Shown here: piece by piece, positions 24,593-35,165 of the stretch | How the letters are laid out: every line of letters begins with the position of its first letter | Numbering within the stretch: the stretch's first letter is position 1 | From: Ligustrum vulgare | Taxonomy: Eukaryota > Streptophyta > Magnoliopsida > Lamiales > Oleaceae | Length of the DNA stretch: 64,000 bases | Reading direction: 5' to 3' | Assembly: GCA_963555705.1 (NCBI GenBank) | Contig: OY743180.1 | Coordinates: 41,200,129 to 41,264,128 of the forward strand | Notes under the pieces: model-generated | Database searches by the model: none | The model's input: only the letters and a program-made list of their open reading frames with translations | What the model was told of the DNA's origin: nothing | Program-made: the position numbers and the translations under genes

Positions 24593-26944
24593 TGTAGCGA
24601 CCAAGAATTTTTACGTAATTAATAATTATTTTAATATTTAGAAAATCGTGTCACTACTATTTCACCCATTATTTTGAAGTTAACGCCGCGACGTGTTCGT
24701 CTAGCCAAGTCAAGAAATAATTGAGATTGTTCGATTTTAAATTAAATTCCAAATTTAGTAAAAATATATCAATTCTCCTTATTAAATTATTTTAAGTCCT
24801 AATACGAAATTCATTTTTATCTCAAGATTTATTATTCTTAAATTTATTTTTCAGTCCAAAATATATCTGTTTTTAATACGATTCCAAATCAAAATTAGTC
24901 AAATTTTTAGTTAATTATCTTAAATTAACCCTATCTACCTAAATCTAATCCGCTCCCCACGTTTTTTTTTCCACCTTTACATATTCCCCAACACCATCAT
25001 TATCATCACCACCACTCACACACCATTTGCATTCCACTCATCATACCTACCACACCTCTCCCCTGCCTCTCCAATTCACCATCAATAAACCAAAATCAAG
25101 ACTGCATCCAATATCAATTGAATCAAGCAGACTGCCATCGTATTCAGCCTAGCAACTGTTCCATTCCAGCCACCTCCATTGCTCAATTTTCATCATCTCC
25201 GATCAGCAACACCACCATCCACACCACCACAACACCTCCACAGTCTCGGCCAATCACCATCGACGCAACCACCACCTGCAGCAAACTTCCACCATCACCA
25301 CCGGTATCACCATCATCACCGCCACCTCCTTCATCACCCAAATCACAACCGCCACCACCACTTTCGCCCACTGCCCAGCCACGAACCGAATCACCTCCAA
25401 ACCATCATCAGCCACCACCGTGGCCACAACCTCCCCTACCACAATACTCGACAACCAACCACCCAAGATCAATCCAAACCAAACAAACCCAAAACCCAGA
25501 ATAGACAGCCCAGTAACTTACCTCGATCGCCGCCACCTACTTGCCGGAAAATCGCGATTCAAGCCTCGGTTTTACACCCATCTCGCACCCAAACCCCACA
25601 AGAACCCAGCCTACCCCACCTTCGCCGTCGGCCGCACCCTGCGCCGGCGTTGCGCCGGCGAACCGCCGGCTGGAAGGCGCCATTCCTCGGCCGCCCCCTC
25701 CGTCTCTCGCCGCCTCGTCTCCCTCTTCTCTGATGGTAGGTAAGTGATGAGAGAGAGAGAAAGATTTGATATTATATAAATTTTAAGATTTACCTTTTAG
25801 TCCTCTAAGTATCGAACTTATTCATTTCAGTCCCCAAGTTTTTAAAACAATCAATTCAGTCCCTTAAGTTTTAAATCTATTATTTCAGCCCTATATTTTA
25901 ATATGCGTTTTGAGTTTCAACTCAACTTTCAAATGTATTCATTTCAGTCCCTCAACTTTCAAAACTTCGATTTCAGTCCCTAAATTGTAATTTATCATAA
26001 ATTTCGAAAGACTAATTCGACTAAATCTTCTAATTGGCTAAACGAAACGTACGGAGAATTAAAGAATGGAAGTCGTTTCCCGCTCAACCACACTCGTCAA
26101 GTTTAAGGTAGACTCGCCCCTATTAATTGATTTAAATTATGATTGCATGTGAATATCATGTGACCTGTGAAGGTCATTTTTATGAAAATAAATGAGAATG
26201 TATTTCTTCGGAAATAATGGTTGAATGTTATGTGACTTGTGAAAAGTCATTTTCATGAAAATGAGCCTATATTCCCTCGTCAGGAATAATGATGATATGA
26301 GTAAGATATGAGTATGCGGGCAAGATTGGGAAAAGGCCCCTTGAGGGAGCCCAATCCGCTACAAGAAATGATGATGTTATGCATAACATACGTGCCTCAT
26401 GAGCACGAGACGAGACTACCAACACCCGATTTTCTAAAGAGCCTATGATTTTTAAAATAAGCCCCGTGCTTAAATGCACAAGAAGAGACTACCCACGCCC
26501 TATGTTTCTAAAGAGCCTGCATTTATGTGTTCAATTATATTGTAGGTTAATTAATGGGCGATGAGTCTACTGAGTATTTCTATGAAATGCTCATGTCTAT
26601 TTTTACAACACTTGCAGATTTCGGAGACGGTGGCAAGTGATGGATGATGGTGGCAATAACCGTTAAATGGTTGAAATGTCTTACTTTAATGTTTTCCGTA
26701 TTTTCAAACATTGGATAATTTTGAGAATTTCAGTCATTCGAGAAGTTGTGACATTGTCAACTGCTTTACAAAAATTAATGGTTCGAATTATTTTTCCTAA
26801 ATGTTTTCAATTTTATCGACCATTACAGTTTATTTATTGTTGCCAAAAATGAATTTCAAATATTTCTTCCGCTAGATTATTATTTTTAAATTCAGACCAG
26901 AGAATGACGTGGTGAACCGGGTATTCAGAACTCGGGGCGTTACA
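24593..26944 (+). repeat. 3' LTR of the Tekay-like element
   Basis: 2,352 bp, nearly identical to the left LTR and with the same internal landmarks (CCA-rich 24980-25500, GC-rich 25525-25735, TTTCAGTCC series 25790-25985). Differences are mostly transitions, plus three small indels in a T run, a GA run and a T run. The ORFs here are low-complexity artefacts. Confidence 0.95.
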
Positions 26945-26949
26945 ATAAT
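26945..26949. repeat. Target-site duplication ATAAT (right) of the Tekay-like element
   Basis: Identical to 17724-17728 and directly after the terminal CA of the right LTR. Confidence 0.93.
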
Positions 26950-27809
26950 TGACCAGAAAATCATCTGATAATAAAAGCACGAATCAATGGCTCAAACTCA
27001 AAAATTAAATAAATCAAACGATGAATTAATACATATAATCCGGTTATTAATTCTTCATCACAATTCTAACATTAAAAATCTAGCCTAGAAACAAGCTTGA
27101 ATATAAATCACAAGAAAGATGAAAAGAAATCACCTCGTTCATCTTCTTGATCATTGTTCTTCAATTGTGCTCTTGGCATTGCATGGATTCCTCAACAATT
27201 GGACAGCGTTTTGACATAATTTCACAAGTTTGGAACCCATAATTTCATGCCTCAAGTCATTTTTTTATAGATTTCCCCGAAGCTTGGGTCAAAAAGAGAA
27301 AAAATTTGTTGAAATTCGCGAAAAGTCCAATTGCACGGCCCAGAAAGCAATCGAGCGACCGCCTGATTATAAGTGATGCAGTCACACGCCTTTGCGTGTT
27401 CAACTTCAATTCTCTGCAGAGTGGACCATGCGACCGTACACTTCTGCTAGGCGTGACCTCACGATTTCGTAGCTTCATGTGATTTTTCATCTTTCAAGTG
27501 CTTAAGTTGGTCCTCATCCTTTTATTGCATAATAGGTCCTCCATCTTCCGATTGTTGAAATTAAGTCCCTAAACTTCTGATTTCTTTCAATTTTTGAATT
27601 CTTCTTTGATTTTTCTTCCAATTGGCCCTTTGATTCACTGCATCAACTCTCCATTTTCACACTTTGGTACTTTTATCATCCAATTGACTCTGTTTTGCTC
27701 TATTGCCCTTGTTTTCTCGATTTTGGGATTATTTATGAAATATAAATTAATAATAAGGAAATCAATAGAAAATATTCTCAAACAAACATATAAAATCCTA
27801 CTTGTAGGC
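26950..27809 (-). repeat. Gypsy 5' LTR, outer part
   Basis: Continuation of the LTR interrupted at 17728. It aligns along its length with the LTR piece in the array units (for example 27070-27110 with 1700-1740, and 27595-27670 with 2225-2300) but is clearly more diverged from it than the units are from each other. The first 40 or so bases of the LTR, on the minus strand, are missing: similarity stops at about 27809, before TGATAAGTG. Confidence 0.8.
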
Positions 27810-27854
27810 ATTGATGGATTGAGGGTTTTATATTTTTGATTTTCCACTTTAGAT

Positions 27855-28760
27855 TGAAAGGAGCTTTAGTCAACAGGTATAAACCAACACTAGCTAGCAT
27901 AAAAATAGAAAAATACTAATAGTCTTATTCCTTTCTTCGGAGCCTTTTTTACTCGAACAAATAAGCTTTAAGGGTCTTTCAAACCTAGTATCCTAAATTC
28001 AACTGAGTTGAGAGTTATTATTCCAAAACTCATTACAGAGGTCAATGAGAAAGCAAAAAGGAGAGAGGACTTATATATAAGATGCTAAAATATCTTTAAC
28101 TTTTTTTTTTTTTTTTGTCTCTTTTATGACTCGAGTAATTAAGTTTGATGGGTTCTTTGAACCTGGTGCCCTAAAGTCATTTGACTTGGGAGTCATCAAC
28201 CTAAAGCTTGCTATAAGGGTCATATAGAAAGTAAGTAAGAAATGTATTGCACAAAGATGATAAAAGACATTGACATAAAAAGAAAAAAATGTCCAAATGA
28301 AAGGAAAAAAGTGCATGGTGTAAGCCTAGTTGATTGAGATTTCTGATACTGGATTGTAAGATTGAGAGTTGACTACCTTTGATCTGTTGTGCATGCTTAT
28401 CTAATCTTAATTATCTTGTGTGGAAAAATATAGTAAATGAATATTTGAAAACCACATAAATATAAAAGACCTCGGGATATGAAAGAAAAACAGTAAAATT
28501 GTGATCATGCATGAAACTTGTAAGGAAAATAAAAAAAAAATCATTATTTGACAACATGGGATTTGGGCTTAATTATGAATGATTAAATACACTGTGTTAA
28601 GTATAGTTCTACATGATTTTGCATTTGATTTTTGGCTATTCACACACACACAAACACACACACAATGAAGTCGAGTATTGGATGAATGAAAATATTTTTA
28701 TGTTGTTTTGTTTCTTTTCTAAAGATTTTTGGCTTGAATTCAATTGCAAAAATCTTTGTT
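27855..28760 (+). repeat. Inverted fragment of the gypsy 3' region
   Basis: This stretch matches the array unit in reverse complement. 'aacaggtataaaccaaca' (27874) is the inverse of unit position about 660-685; 'actcgagtaattaagt' (28130) is the inverse of about 420-435; 'gcatttgatttttggcta' (28620) is the inverse of about 2675-2695. It therefore runs through the arbitrary unit boundary without a break. It stops short of the LTR start, so it is a fragment from an element of opposite orientation, or an inversion. Confidence 0.8.
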
Positions 28761-29580
28761 CCCTTTAGAAACGAAACATAAACAAAATAAAAATATCTGT
28801 CCCCGTTGCAATATTTTCACACGAGTTTATCCAGTTAATTCCAACAAAATTGGTCTTGAGATGTTAGCTATCAAAGTTAGAGTTGACTTCCCATTGAAGG
28901 GAGAAAGGCCAGCTATTTGATTTTAAACTTTTATTAAATTCAATTTAGATATCTATACGGGTGATAGTTGATAGTGATAAACATCAAAAATCAACTACTA
29001 ATAATTTTCTACCATGTGTTCAAATTAAAATTATTAAATATTTGAAATTCAATTTACTATAACTAGGGGCGTGTATGAATAAGCTGGGTCAAATGACCCA
29101 GTAATATTTCAGGCCGAAGAGTGAGAGGAAAACAAAAATCAGGTAAAAAATAAATTAGGCCCACAGCCCACTCAATAATGAGGAAATTACATGCTATCAT
29201 GTTTATAAAGATGTATATTCAAAGTTCAAGTTTTGCCTATATCTATTTAAAACTCAGATTTTATTTAACTTTTATTTAAACTTTTTTAATTCATTAATTA
29301 TTCAACCTACCTCACCATCTACACTTCAAACCCTAGTTTCACTAAATCTATCATTTCACTCAACTCTCTCAAGCCTCTCCTTAATCCCCACCCCATCCTA
29401 ATTGGCGGCGCCACCACATAGATTTTGTCGGCAATGAGTTACATTCCAGTAATAGATATCGCTGGATCTCTGCCGGATCTCTGCAGATGCGTTGTGGCTT
29501 CCATGGGAGCAGTGCCTTCGCCGCTGCTGCTTCGATCTACAACAATGGGGTCGCTGCTTTCTTCTCCTTTCTTTTGTTTT
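28761..29580. other. Unassigned AT-rich DNA
   Basis: I see no gene here. An 8-bp-arm palindrome (CTGGGTCA, 2-nt spacer, TGACCCAG) lies at 29084-29101. A CT-rich stretch at 29310-29400 ('accctagtttcac') looks like leader sequence but no ORF follows. The string TAGGGGC at 29064 could be a terminal motif of a DNA transposon (see findings). Confidence 0.4.
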
Positions 29581-29985
29581 TTTGCTTTGGTTGAGTGGTG
29601 GTAATGGTGGTGGCGTGGTGGTGTGTGATGGTGGCATGGTGGTTTGGTGATATGTTTTGACAATGGTGCTTAGTGATGGTGAGGTATGGCTGTCGCGGTG
29701 GTGCTACTTGTGAGGTGTAGCCATGACGGGGAAATGGTGGTGGGCAATTTGGAGGTGTGGTGGTGGGGGTCCGTCGGGGGGTGGTGGTGGTGGTAATGGC
29801 TGTGATGGTGGAGTAGTGGGGGGTAGGGTAGGGTAGGGTGGTTCATGTTTTTGTGGTGACGGGTGTGGTGGTGGAAGTGATGGCGGTGGTGTTGGTGTTG
29901 ATGGTGAGGTTAGGTGTGGTGGTCCATGACTGCGGTGGTCAATGGTGGCAGTCTGTGGTGGTGGTGATGGTGAGGTGTGTGACCA
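29581..29985 (+). repeat. GGT-rich low-complexity tract
   Basis: About 400 bp dominated by TGG/GGT triplets on the plus strand, with some GATGG and GTGGC variants. It has no fixed unit. The His/Pro-rich ORFs on the opposite strand (29398-29663) are translations of this repeat and its edge. A strong quadruplex motif lies inside (29817-29839). Confidence 0.75.
29817..29839 (+). other. G-quadruplex motif
   Basis: Six G followed by three GGG runs, each separated by only TA. Four G-tracts with 2-nt loops meet the usual quadruplex pattern and resemble a short, imperfect telomere-like run. Structure formation is inferred. Confidence 0.6.
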
Positions 29986-30715
29986 ATAATACGTAATTTG
30001 TGAATAGTAAATAGTATATGACCTAAGAATTTTGATAATTTGTGACCTAAATATTTGATAATTGTGACCCTAAAATAAGTTGTGCCAATTAATTACTCTG
30101 ATCATAATTTGTGACATATAATATTCTTGGTTTGTATCAAGAAATAGATTGTGACCAATTAAATCGATAATTATTTGTGACAAAAAATGAGTCGTGACAA
30201 AACAATTTGATAAATTGTAACTGTAAAATAAAATGTGACCTATAAATTTGTGATCTGTGATCGAGAAAACTTATGATTTTTGAAAATTGTGACCTTAAAA
30301 ATTCGTGATTTGTTCATGAGAAAAAATTTGATCTATGAAATTGTGATTTGTGATCATTAAAGAAATTGTGACTCATAATTTGTCAAGTTGTGATTAATTA
30401 ACTCAAGATTTGCAACCGAGAAAAATCGTGACATAAAAAATTCGAGATTTATGACTGAGAGATAAGTCGTGGCCTATAAATTTTTAATTTGTGACCAAGA
30501 AATTAATTGTGAGCCATATTTGTAACAGAGAAATAAGTTGTGACATTTAATATTTGTGATTTGACCCTGATTAATTTGATAATTTATGATCGAAAATAAG
30601 TCATAACCTATAAATATATTATTTGTGACCAGGAATTAAGTCGCGAACAAACAATTTTATAATTTGCAGCCTATAGATTATGTTTATGACTAAATTAATT
30701 GTGACCTCAACCTAT
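29986..30715 (+). repeat. Degenerate array of TGTGACC-type repeats
   Basis: About 30 occurrences of TGTGAC(C) or one-mismatch variants (GTGACC, TGTGATT, GTGACA) in roughly 730 bp, separated by AT-rich spacers of about 10-40 bp. Many spacers contain 'aaataagt' or 'ataaattt'. The mean period is about 23 bp but irregular. It looks like an old minisatellite; I cannot assign it to a family. Confidence 0.6.
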
Positions 30716-31216
30716 TTAATTACATATTTTTAGTTAAAAACCATATTTTTGTATTAAAATCACAAATTTCTTAAATTTTAAATTCCATCTTTTGAACTCC
30801 TTACATATGTATTTACTTAGCCCCTCAATAATCCCCAAAACCACAGTCATGATGCATCGGCCTAAACTAATTCCTCGCCTGACCACATCTCCAAATTTCT
30901 GTGTGAAACCCCATTCCTCGCCTCACGATCTCTCAAGTCCCTCGTGATGGCACCAATTTTTGGGCAACCATTGCACAAATCACAACACCAGACACCAATT
31001 CTTCGGAGCACCTGTACGATGGCTCAATGCATTCTCTCAACTCTCTCGTTCCCAGCCTCTCTGTTAGGTAATAAATAATGAAGCTTGAATTCTTTAATAT
31101 TGTTGATTTCTCTATTACTTAATTAAGCATTTAAGTTTGATTTCTTTAAGCTTGAGTTCATGTTCATTAATTTTTTTGATTTCTTACAGTTTTAACTGTC
31201 AAGATTAAATTCTAAA

Positions 31217-31265
<49 letters not shown>

Positions 31266-31449
31266 AAAACATTAAATGTGTAATCTTTGTACTTGTAATC
31301 TGTGTATTGATTTCTTTAAAATATTGTATTGATTTCTTTCAGTTATTTATTTCTGCCTGTAAATTTTTAATCTGTGTAATATAGTATTACTAAGAATTTA
31401 GGATGTTGATATTTTATTTTGCTTGATACCTTATCACGGTTATTGAATT
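30716..31449. other. Possible leader of the hAT-like gene, with a (TA)n run
   Basis: A CT-rich exon-like stretch (30840-31077) ends in AG/GTAATA at 31077/31078. A TTTCTTACAG acceptor-like string ends at 31190. This fits a 113-bp 5'-UTR intron before the ATG at 31450, but splicing is inferred. A (TA)n microsatellite occupies 31219-31262. Confidence 0.35.
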
Positions 31450-32046
31450 ATGGACAAATATTTGAAAAGAAAATCTCTGTTGTCTAGTGAAGAACATAGT
31501 ACTAATGTTAGTAAGGTCGTTCAAAATCAAAGGGATATTTTGAATGATCATTTTTCAGAGGTTAATACTGACTTATATCTTTGTGTGGGATGTTTGTGTC
31601 CAAATGATTTATTTTGTGCTTTTGATAAGAGAAAATTAATTCAACTTGGTAGATATTATCCATAAGATCTTTCACCAAGGATCTCTTAATACTTGACAAA
31701 CAACTCGAAGATTATATTTTGGATATGCGCATCGATGAAGATTTTAGTGGATTATGAGGCATTAGTAATCTTGCACAAAAGCTGGTGTTGAAGAAAAAAA
31801 TGAAATTTATCCATTACTCTATAGACTTGTGATGTTGGCATGAATTCTTCCGGTTGCAACTGCTATAGTAAAGAAAGTATTTCATAAATGAATCCTGTGA
31901 AGACTCGACTGTGCAATCGAATTGGAGATCAATGGTTGAATGATAGTTTGATTGTATATATCGAGAAAGATATATTTGATAGAATTGATAATGATGTAAT
32001 TATACGTCGTTTTCATAGTATGAAAACGCGTAGGGATCAAGTGTAA
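31450..32046 (+). pseudogene. Internally deleted hAT-family (TTF/ZMYM1-like) transposase relic
   Basis: The ATG at 31450 opens MDKYLKRKSLL, the start typical of plant zinc-finger MYM-type/TTF-domain proteins derived from hAT transposases. After about 35 residues it jumps to the C-terminal region: LYLCVGCLCPNDLFCAFDKR (31579-31640), then, with stops and frame changes from 31663 on, LEDYILDMRIDEDFSG, ISNLAQKL, and finally the hAT dimerisation tail KTRLCNRIGDQWLNDSLIVY and EKDIFDRIDN, ending KTRRDQV and a TAA at 32044-32046. Family members are usually 700-800 residues, so the TTF finger and most of the RNase H-like catalytic core are gone. A second fragment of this family lies at 62528-62771. 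Non-functional as transposase; assignment to hAT is firm, subfamily less so. Confidence 0.85.
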
Positions 32047-32189
32047 TAGTGAATCAAATTATATTTTGATTATGCCCCTATTTGGTTCCCCTTTTTTCAT
32101 CTCATTCTTCTACAGTACTCAATTTAAACCACTAGTCTTACTTTTGGCCTACAATTGTTGACTCTTCAACTTAATCTATACCCCTATCC

Positions 32190-33190
32190 CACCCAATACC
32201 CACCCTACACCCACTCTACACCTATTATTACTTCTCATCTTCTTTCTTCCTTCTTGAATATTTTAAAATCGATATAAAAATAATTTTTTCGATGATTTCA
32301 TATTATACGATTTAATGAGAGCTTCAATATGAGTATAGTATCAATATATAATTTTTTTCTATTTTAAAAATATATATTTATGATTTATAAATTTGTTTAT
32401 GTATGATTTTGAGATAAAAAGTAGTAGTTGAAAATTGGAGTGGGAAATTTGCGTGATTAAAAAGTGGTTTAAAAAATTGTGTTCTAAATTCACAGCTAGC
32501 CAAATTTATACAATTTAAACATATTTTTTCTTATTTTTAACAAAGAAAACTAATAAAGAAATCACGATTTAAGTAGTTAAGAGTTCTATATTATGACAAA
32601 CAAATATTCTTCTTGTCGTTTGCCTTTTTTTTTCCGGTTAACAAAAATCAATTAATGCAACTCTAAAGTCTTACAACGTCGACTCTCTAGTTAAACAATT
32701 TGGTAATAATTTATGCAACTGATTGGAATTTATATATAAGTTTGAGAATATAAACCCAAGTGAGCTAAAAAAAAATTAAGAAAATATCTTGTGATTATTT
32801 AGCCTCTGTGGCGCAAGCCGCCGATATATTATGTGTTATTTATGTTTTCGAGGTTGAATTTGTGGTTAAAAAGTTGTTTTAAAAAATGTGTGTGGTTAAA
32901 AAGTGATTTTGAAAATTGTAATATATTATAAATGTTGTTATAACTAAAAAGCGGAACATAGGCTTATGTTTGAATTGACCTGATAATTTATATATGATGA
33001 ATATTTATTTTTAAAATTGATATTTTTTTATATTAATACTATTCTCATATTGAAGTTCTCGTTAAATCGAATAATATGAAATTAACGAAAAAATTATTTT
33101 TATATCGATTTTAAAACATTTACGAATAAAGAAAAAGATGAAAAAGTGATAATATGGGTAGGGCTGGGAGGGTGGGTATTTGAGGAATGG
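32190..33190. mobile_element. Inverted-repeat DNA element (foldback or MULE-like), unclassified
   Basis: Left arm 32190-32400 and right arm 32985-33190 are inverted copies about 200 bp long. Shared landmarks are 'aatacccaccct' (outer), 'aaaatcgatataaaaataat' and 'tcaatatgag'. The roughly 580-bp centre is AT-rich without ORFs and contains two direct copies of 'gtggttaaaaag'. Related sequence recurs at 39560-39670. No target duplication could be fixed, so the superfamily is open. Confidence 0.65.
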
Positions 33191-33208
33191 GCTATTATAT
33201 AATAATAC

Positions 33209-34279
33209 TAGTGTTACACCCGTGAAATGCACGATCATTTGTTACTCACATATATTGAATTTATATGTTAACATATGAAATGACTATTTAATTAAAAATG
33301 AAAACGAAGAAAGACAAATAATTACAAAAAATGTAAATTACACATACCTTAAATTTTTTTACGGTTCTTGTGTTCATCGTTCCAAGAATTTCTTTAATTA
33401 TTGTAATTTGAAATGATTTAAAACTTAAAATGGAAAAGAAAAATTACATTTAAATAGAATTTGTAATAAGTAAAAAAATATATGTATCTATGATATACAC
33501 TCAGAATTTTATTAAAACGAAAAGGAAAAGAAAAAAATCAAAATCAAATAGTTAAATTCCGTATAAATCGGTCTACAACGTGAAATCACTATCAATGTCA
33601 GAATTTTAAAAATTAAGAAATTATATATACGAACTATCAAAATATTCAAAACTTATTCAATAATCTCTAATACAACGTGACTTTTCATTTTTCACCCAGC
33701 AGTCAAAGTGTTATGCTACAGAAAAAAATTATTTTTTATATGTTTTAAATAAATGTGTTTAACCACACCCTATTTTGAAATATCTTGAGTTTGCTAACAA
33801 TCCTTTATTTTTATTTTGATAAAAATTAGTTAAACTAATTGTTGAAGTTAGTAATATATATTTTGCATATTTTTATTATTTAAATCTATAGTATTAAACA
33901 TAAATAAATGAACTAAATGAATAAATAAATAAATAAATAAAAATAATTAAATATATAAATAAACAAAATGAGTAAAGAAAGAAATAAATAGTGTGACATG
34001 TGGAAAAAGTAAAATGTACAAAATAAAACTTTTACATTTAATCTTTGATGCGATTTTAGTGAATACATGTTTATGGTTGACTCTCACTCGTAATTCTTAA
34101 TAAAGGTATCGTTGAGATCTTCGATTTGATACTCGCATTGCATATTTTTTAATTTCAAAATAATAGTATAATTATCAAAAGTATTTTGGTTCATTAAAAT
34201 ACTTCCATTTTAGGAAAGACGGTTTAGGAGGAAAAGCTCAAAAACCTGTTTTTGGAAAGTACTCTCCCTTTATATATAG
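33209..34279 (-). mobile_element. Candidate non-autonomous Helitron
   Basis: On the minus strand the 3' end would be a short hairpin (CGTGCATTTCACG) followed, 7-8 nt later, by CACTAG and then T (plus-strand coordinates 33209-33232), the pattern of Helitron 3' termini (hairpin then CTRR). About 1.07 kb upstream, at 34279, the minus strand reads CTATATATAAAGGGAG, like Helitron 5' ends, although the expected initial TC is GC here. There are no ORFs. No RepHel protein is present, so this would be a non-autonomous copy. Confidence 0.45.
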
Positions 34280-34312
34280 CTAGTACTATTATTTCATTCG
34301 TGCAATGCACAA
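34280..34312 (-). mobile_element. Second Helitron-like 3' end, abutting the first
   Basis: The minus strand ends GTGCATTGCAC (hairpin), an AT-rich spacer and then GTACTAG at 34281-34287, directly before the presumed 5' end of the neighbouring element. The 5' end of this copy, to the right, was not found. Confidence 0.4.
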
Positions 34313-35131
34313 AAGTTATTATCTACAATATCGATTTCAATAAGTATTCGTAAAATTTTAATGCTTATACATAATCAACATATGCATAAATGTATATAAT
34401 TTTTTTTATTACAATAATTATTAGAATTTAAAAAATAAATAACTAATTCAAATTATTAAAAACTTCTTTGAATAATAAAAGTCAATTTATATATTTAAAT
34501 AATAAATGACTATTGATTTCAATAATTTTTATGAATTATTATTAATTTCATTAAAAATGCAAATTTAGTAATTTTTTTAATGGTATATCATCTTTGTTGT
34601 AATATTATGTACAAATATTGATGAATTTGAAATATATTAATATATTTCTAATAACTTCTACATTTGATTCTCGTATTTAACATTCTTTTCAATTTAATTC
34701 AATAACATCAATCACAATAATTAGAAAATAAGTAAACAATATATTTGAATTTAACAAATAAAACTTTATTTACTAAAATAAGTAGTCAAAATAATAATTT
34801 GAGAATTTCGCAATTATCATGATACGACAACCGAATAAAGTTGGAGATTACGAAATTATACTGAAAATCTTATACCCTATAATCTTCAAAAAATTATTAA
34901 ATTAAGTATGATTAAAAATATTAATCTTTCTATTTTTATTATTAACGAAAAAAATTAAAGAATTAATTATTCAATATTAGTTTTCGTTCAATAACTTTTC
35001 CTATAAATTATTTATAAGCAGCGCATTTTTTCAACTACATATATTTCAGAAAATATGATTTTTAATATTAAAGATAACAAATGATTTGACCATCAATAAT
35101 TAAAACACAATTTTTATATTGATGCCTACAC

Positions 35132-35165
<34 letters not shown>

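Larger units (their letters stand above)
17729..26944 (+). mobile_element. Tekay/Del-type Ty3-gypsy LTR retrotransposon, defective
   Basis: A complete 9,216-bp insertion in plus orientation: LTR 17729-20082, primer site 20086-20100, internal region to 24579, polypurine tract 24580-24591, LTR 24593-26944, flanked by ATAAT duplications. The Tekay/Del (chromovirus) assignment rests on the terminal pol motifs (LYGRRCRSP, then PPELAAVHNVFHVSLLRKYV) and the long LTRs beginning TGTAGCGACC. Only the end of pol is recognisable; I see no gag, protease, reverse transcriptase or RNase H. Counting by eye, the LTRs differ at about 29 substitutions plus three small indels, roughly 1.2%. With the commonly used rate of 1.3e-8 per site per year this is about half a million years. 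The young LTRs and ruined interior suggest the element was already non-autonomous when it inserted. Confidence 0.95.

Noticed and set aside
29398..29663. Histidine/proline-rich minus-strand ORF
   Set aside because: It is the translation of the GGT-rich tract and has no upstream signal or conserved block.
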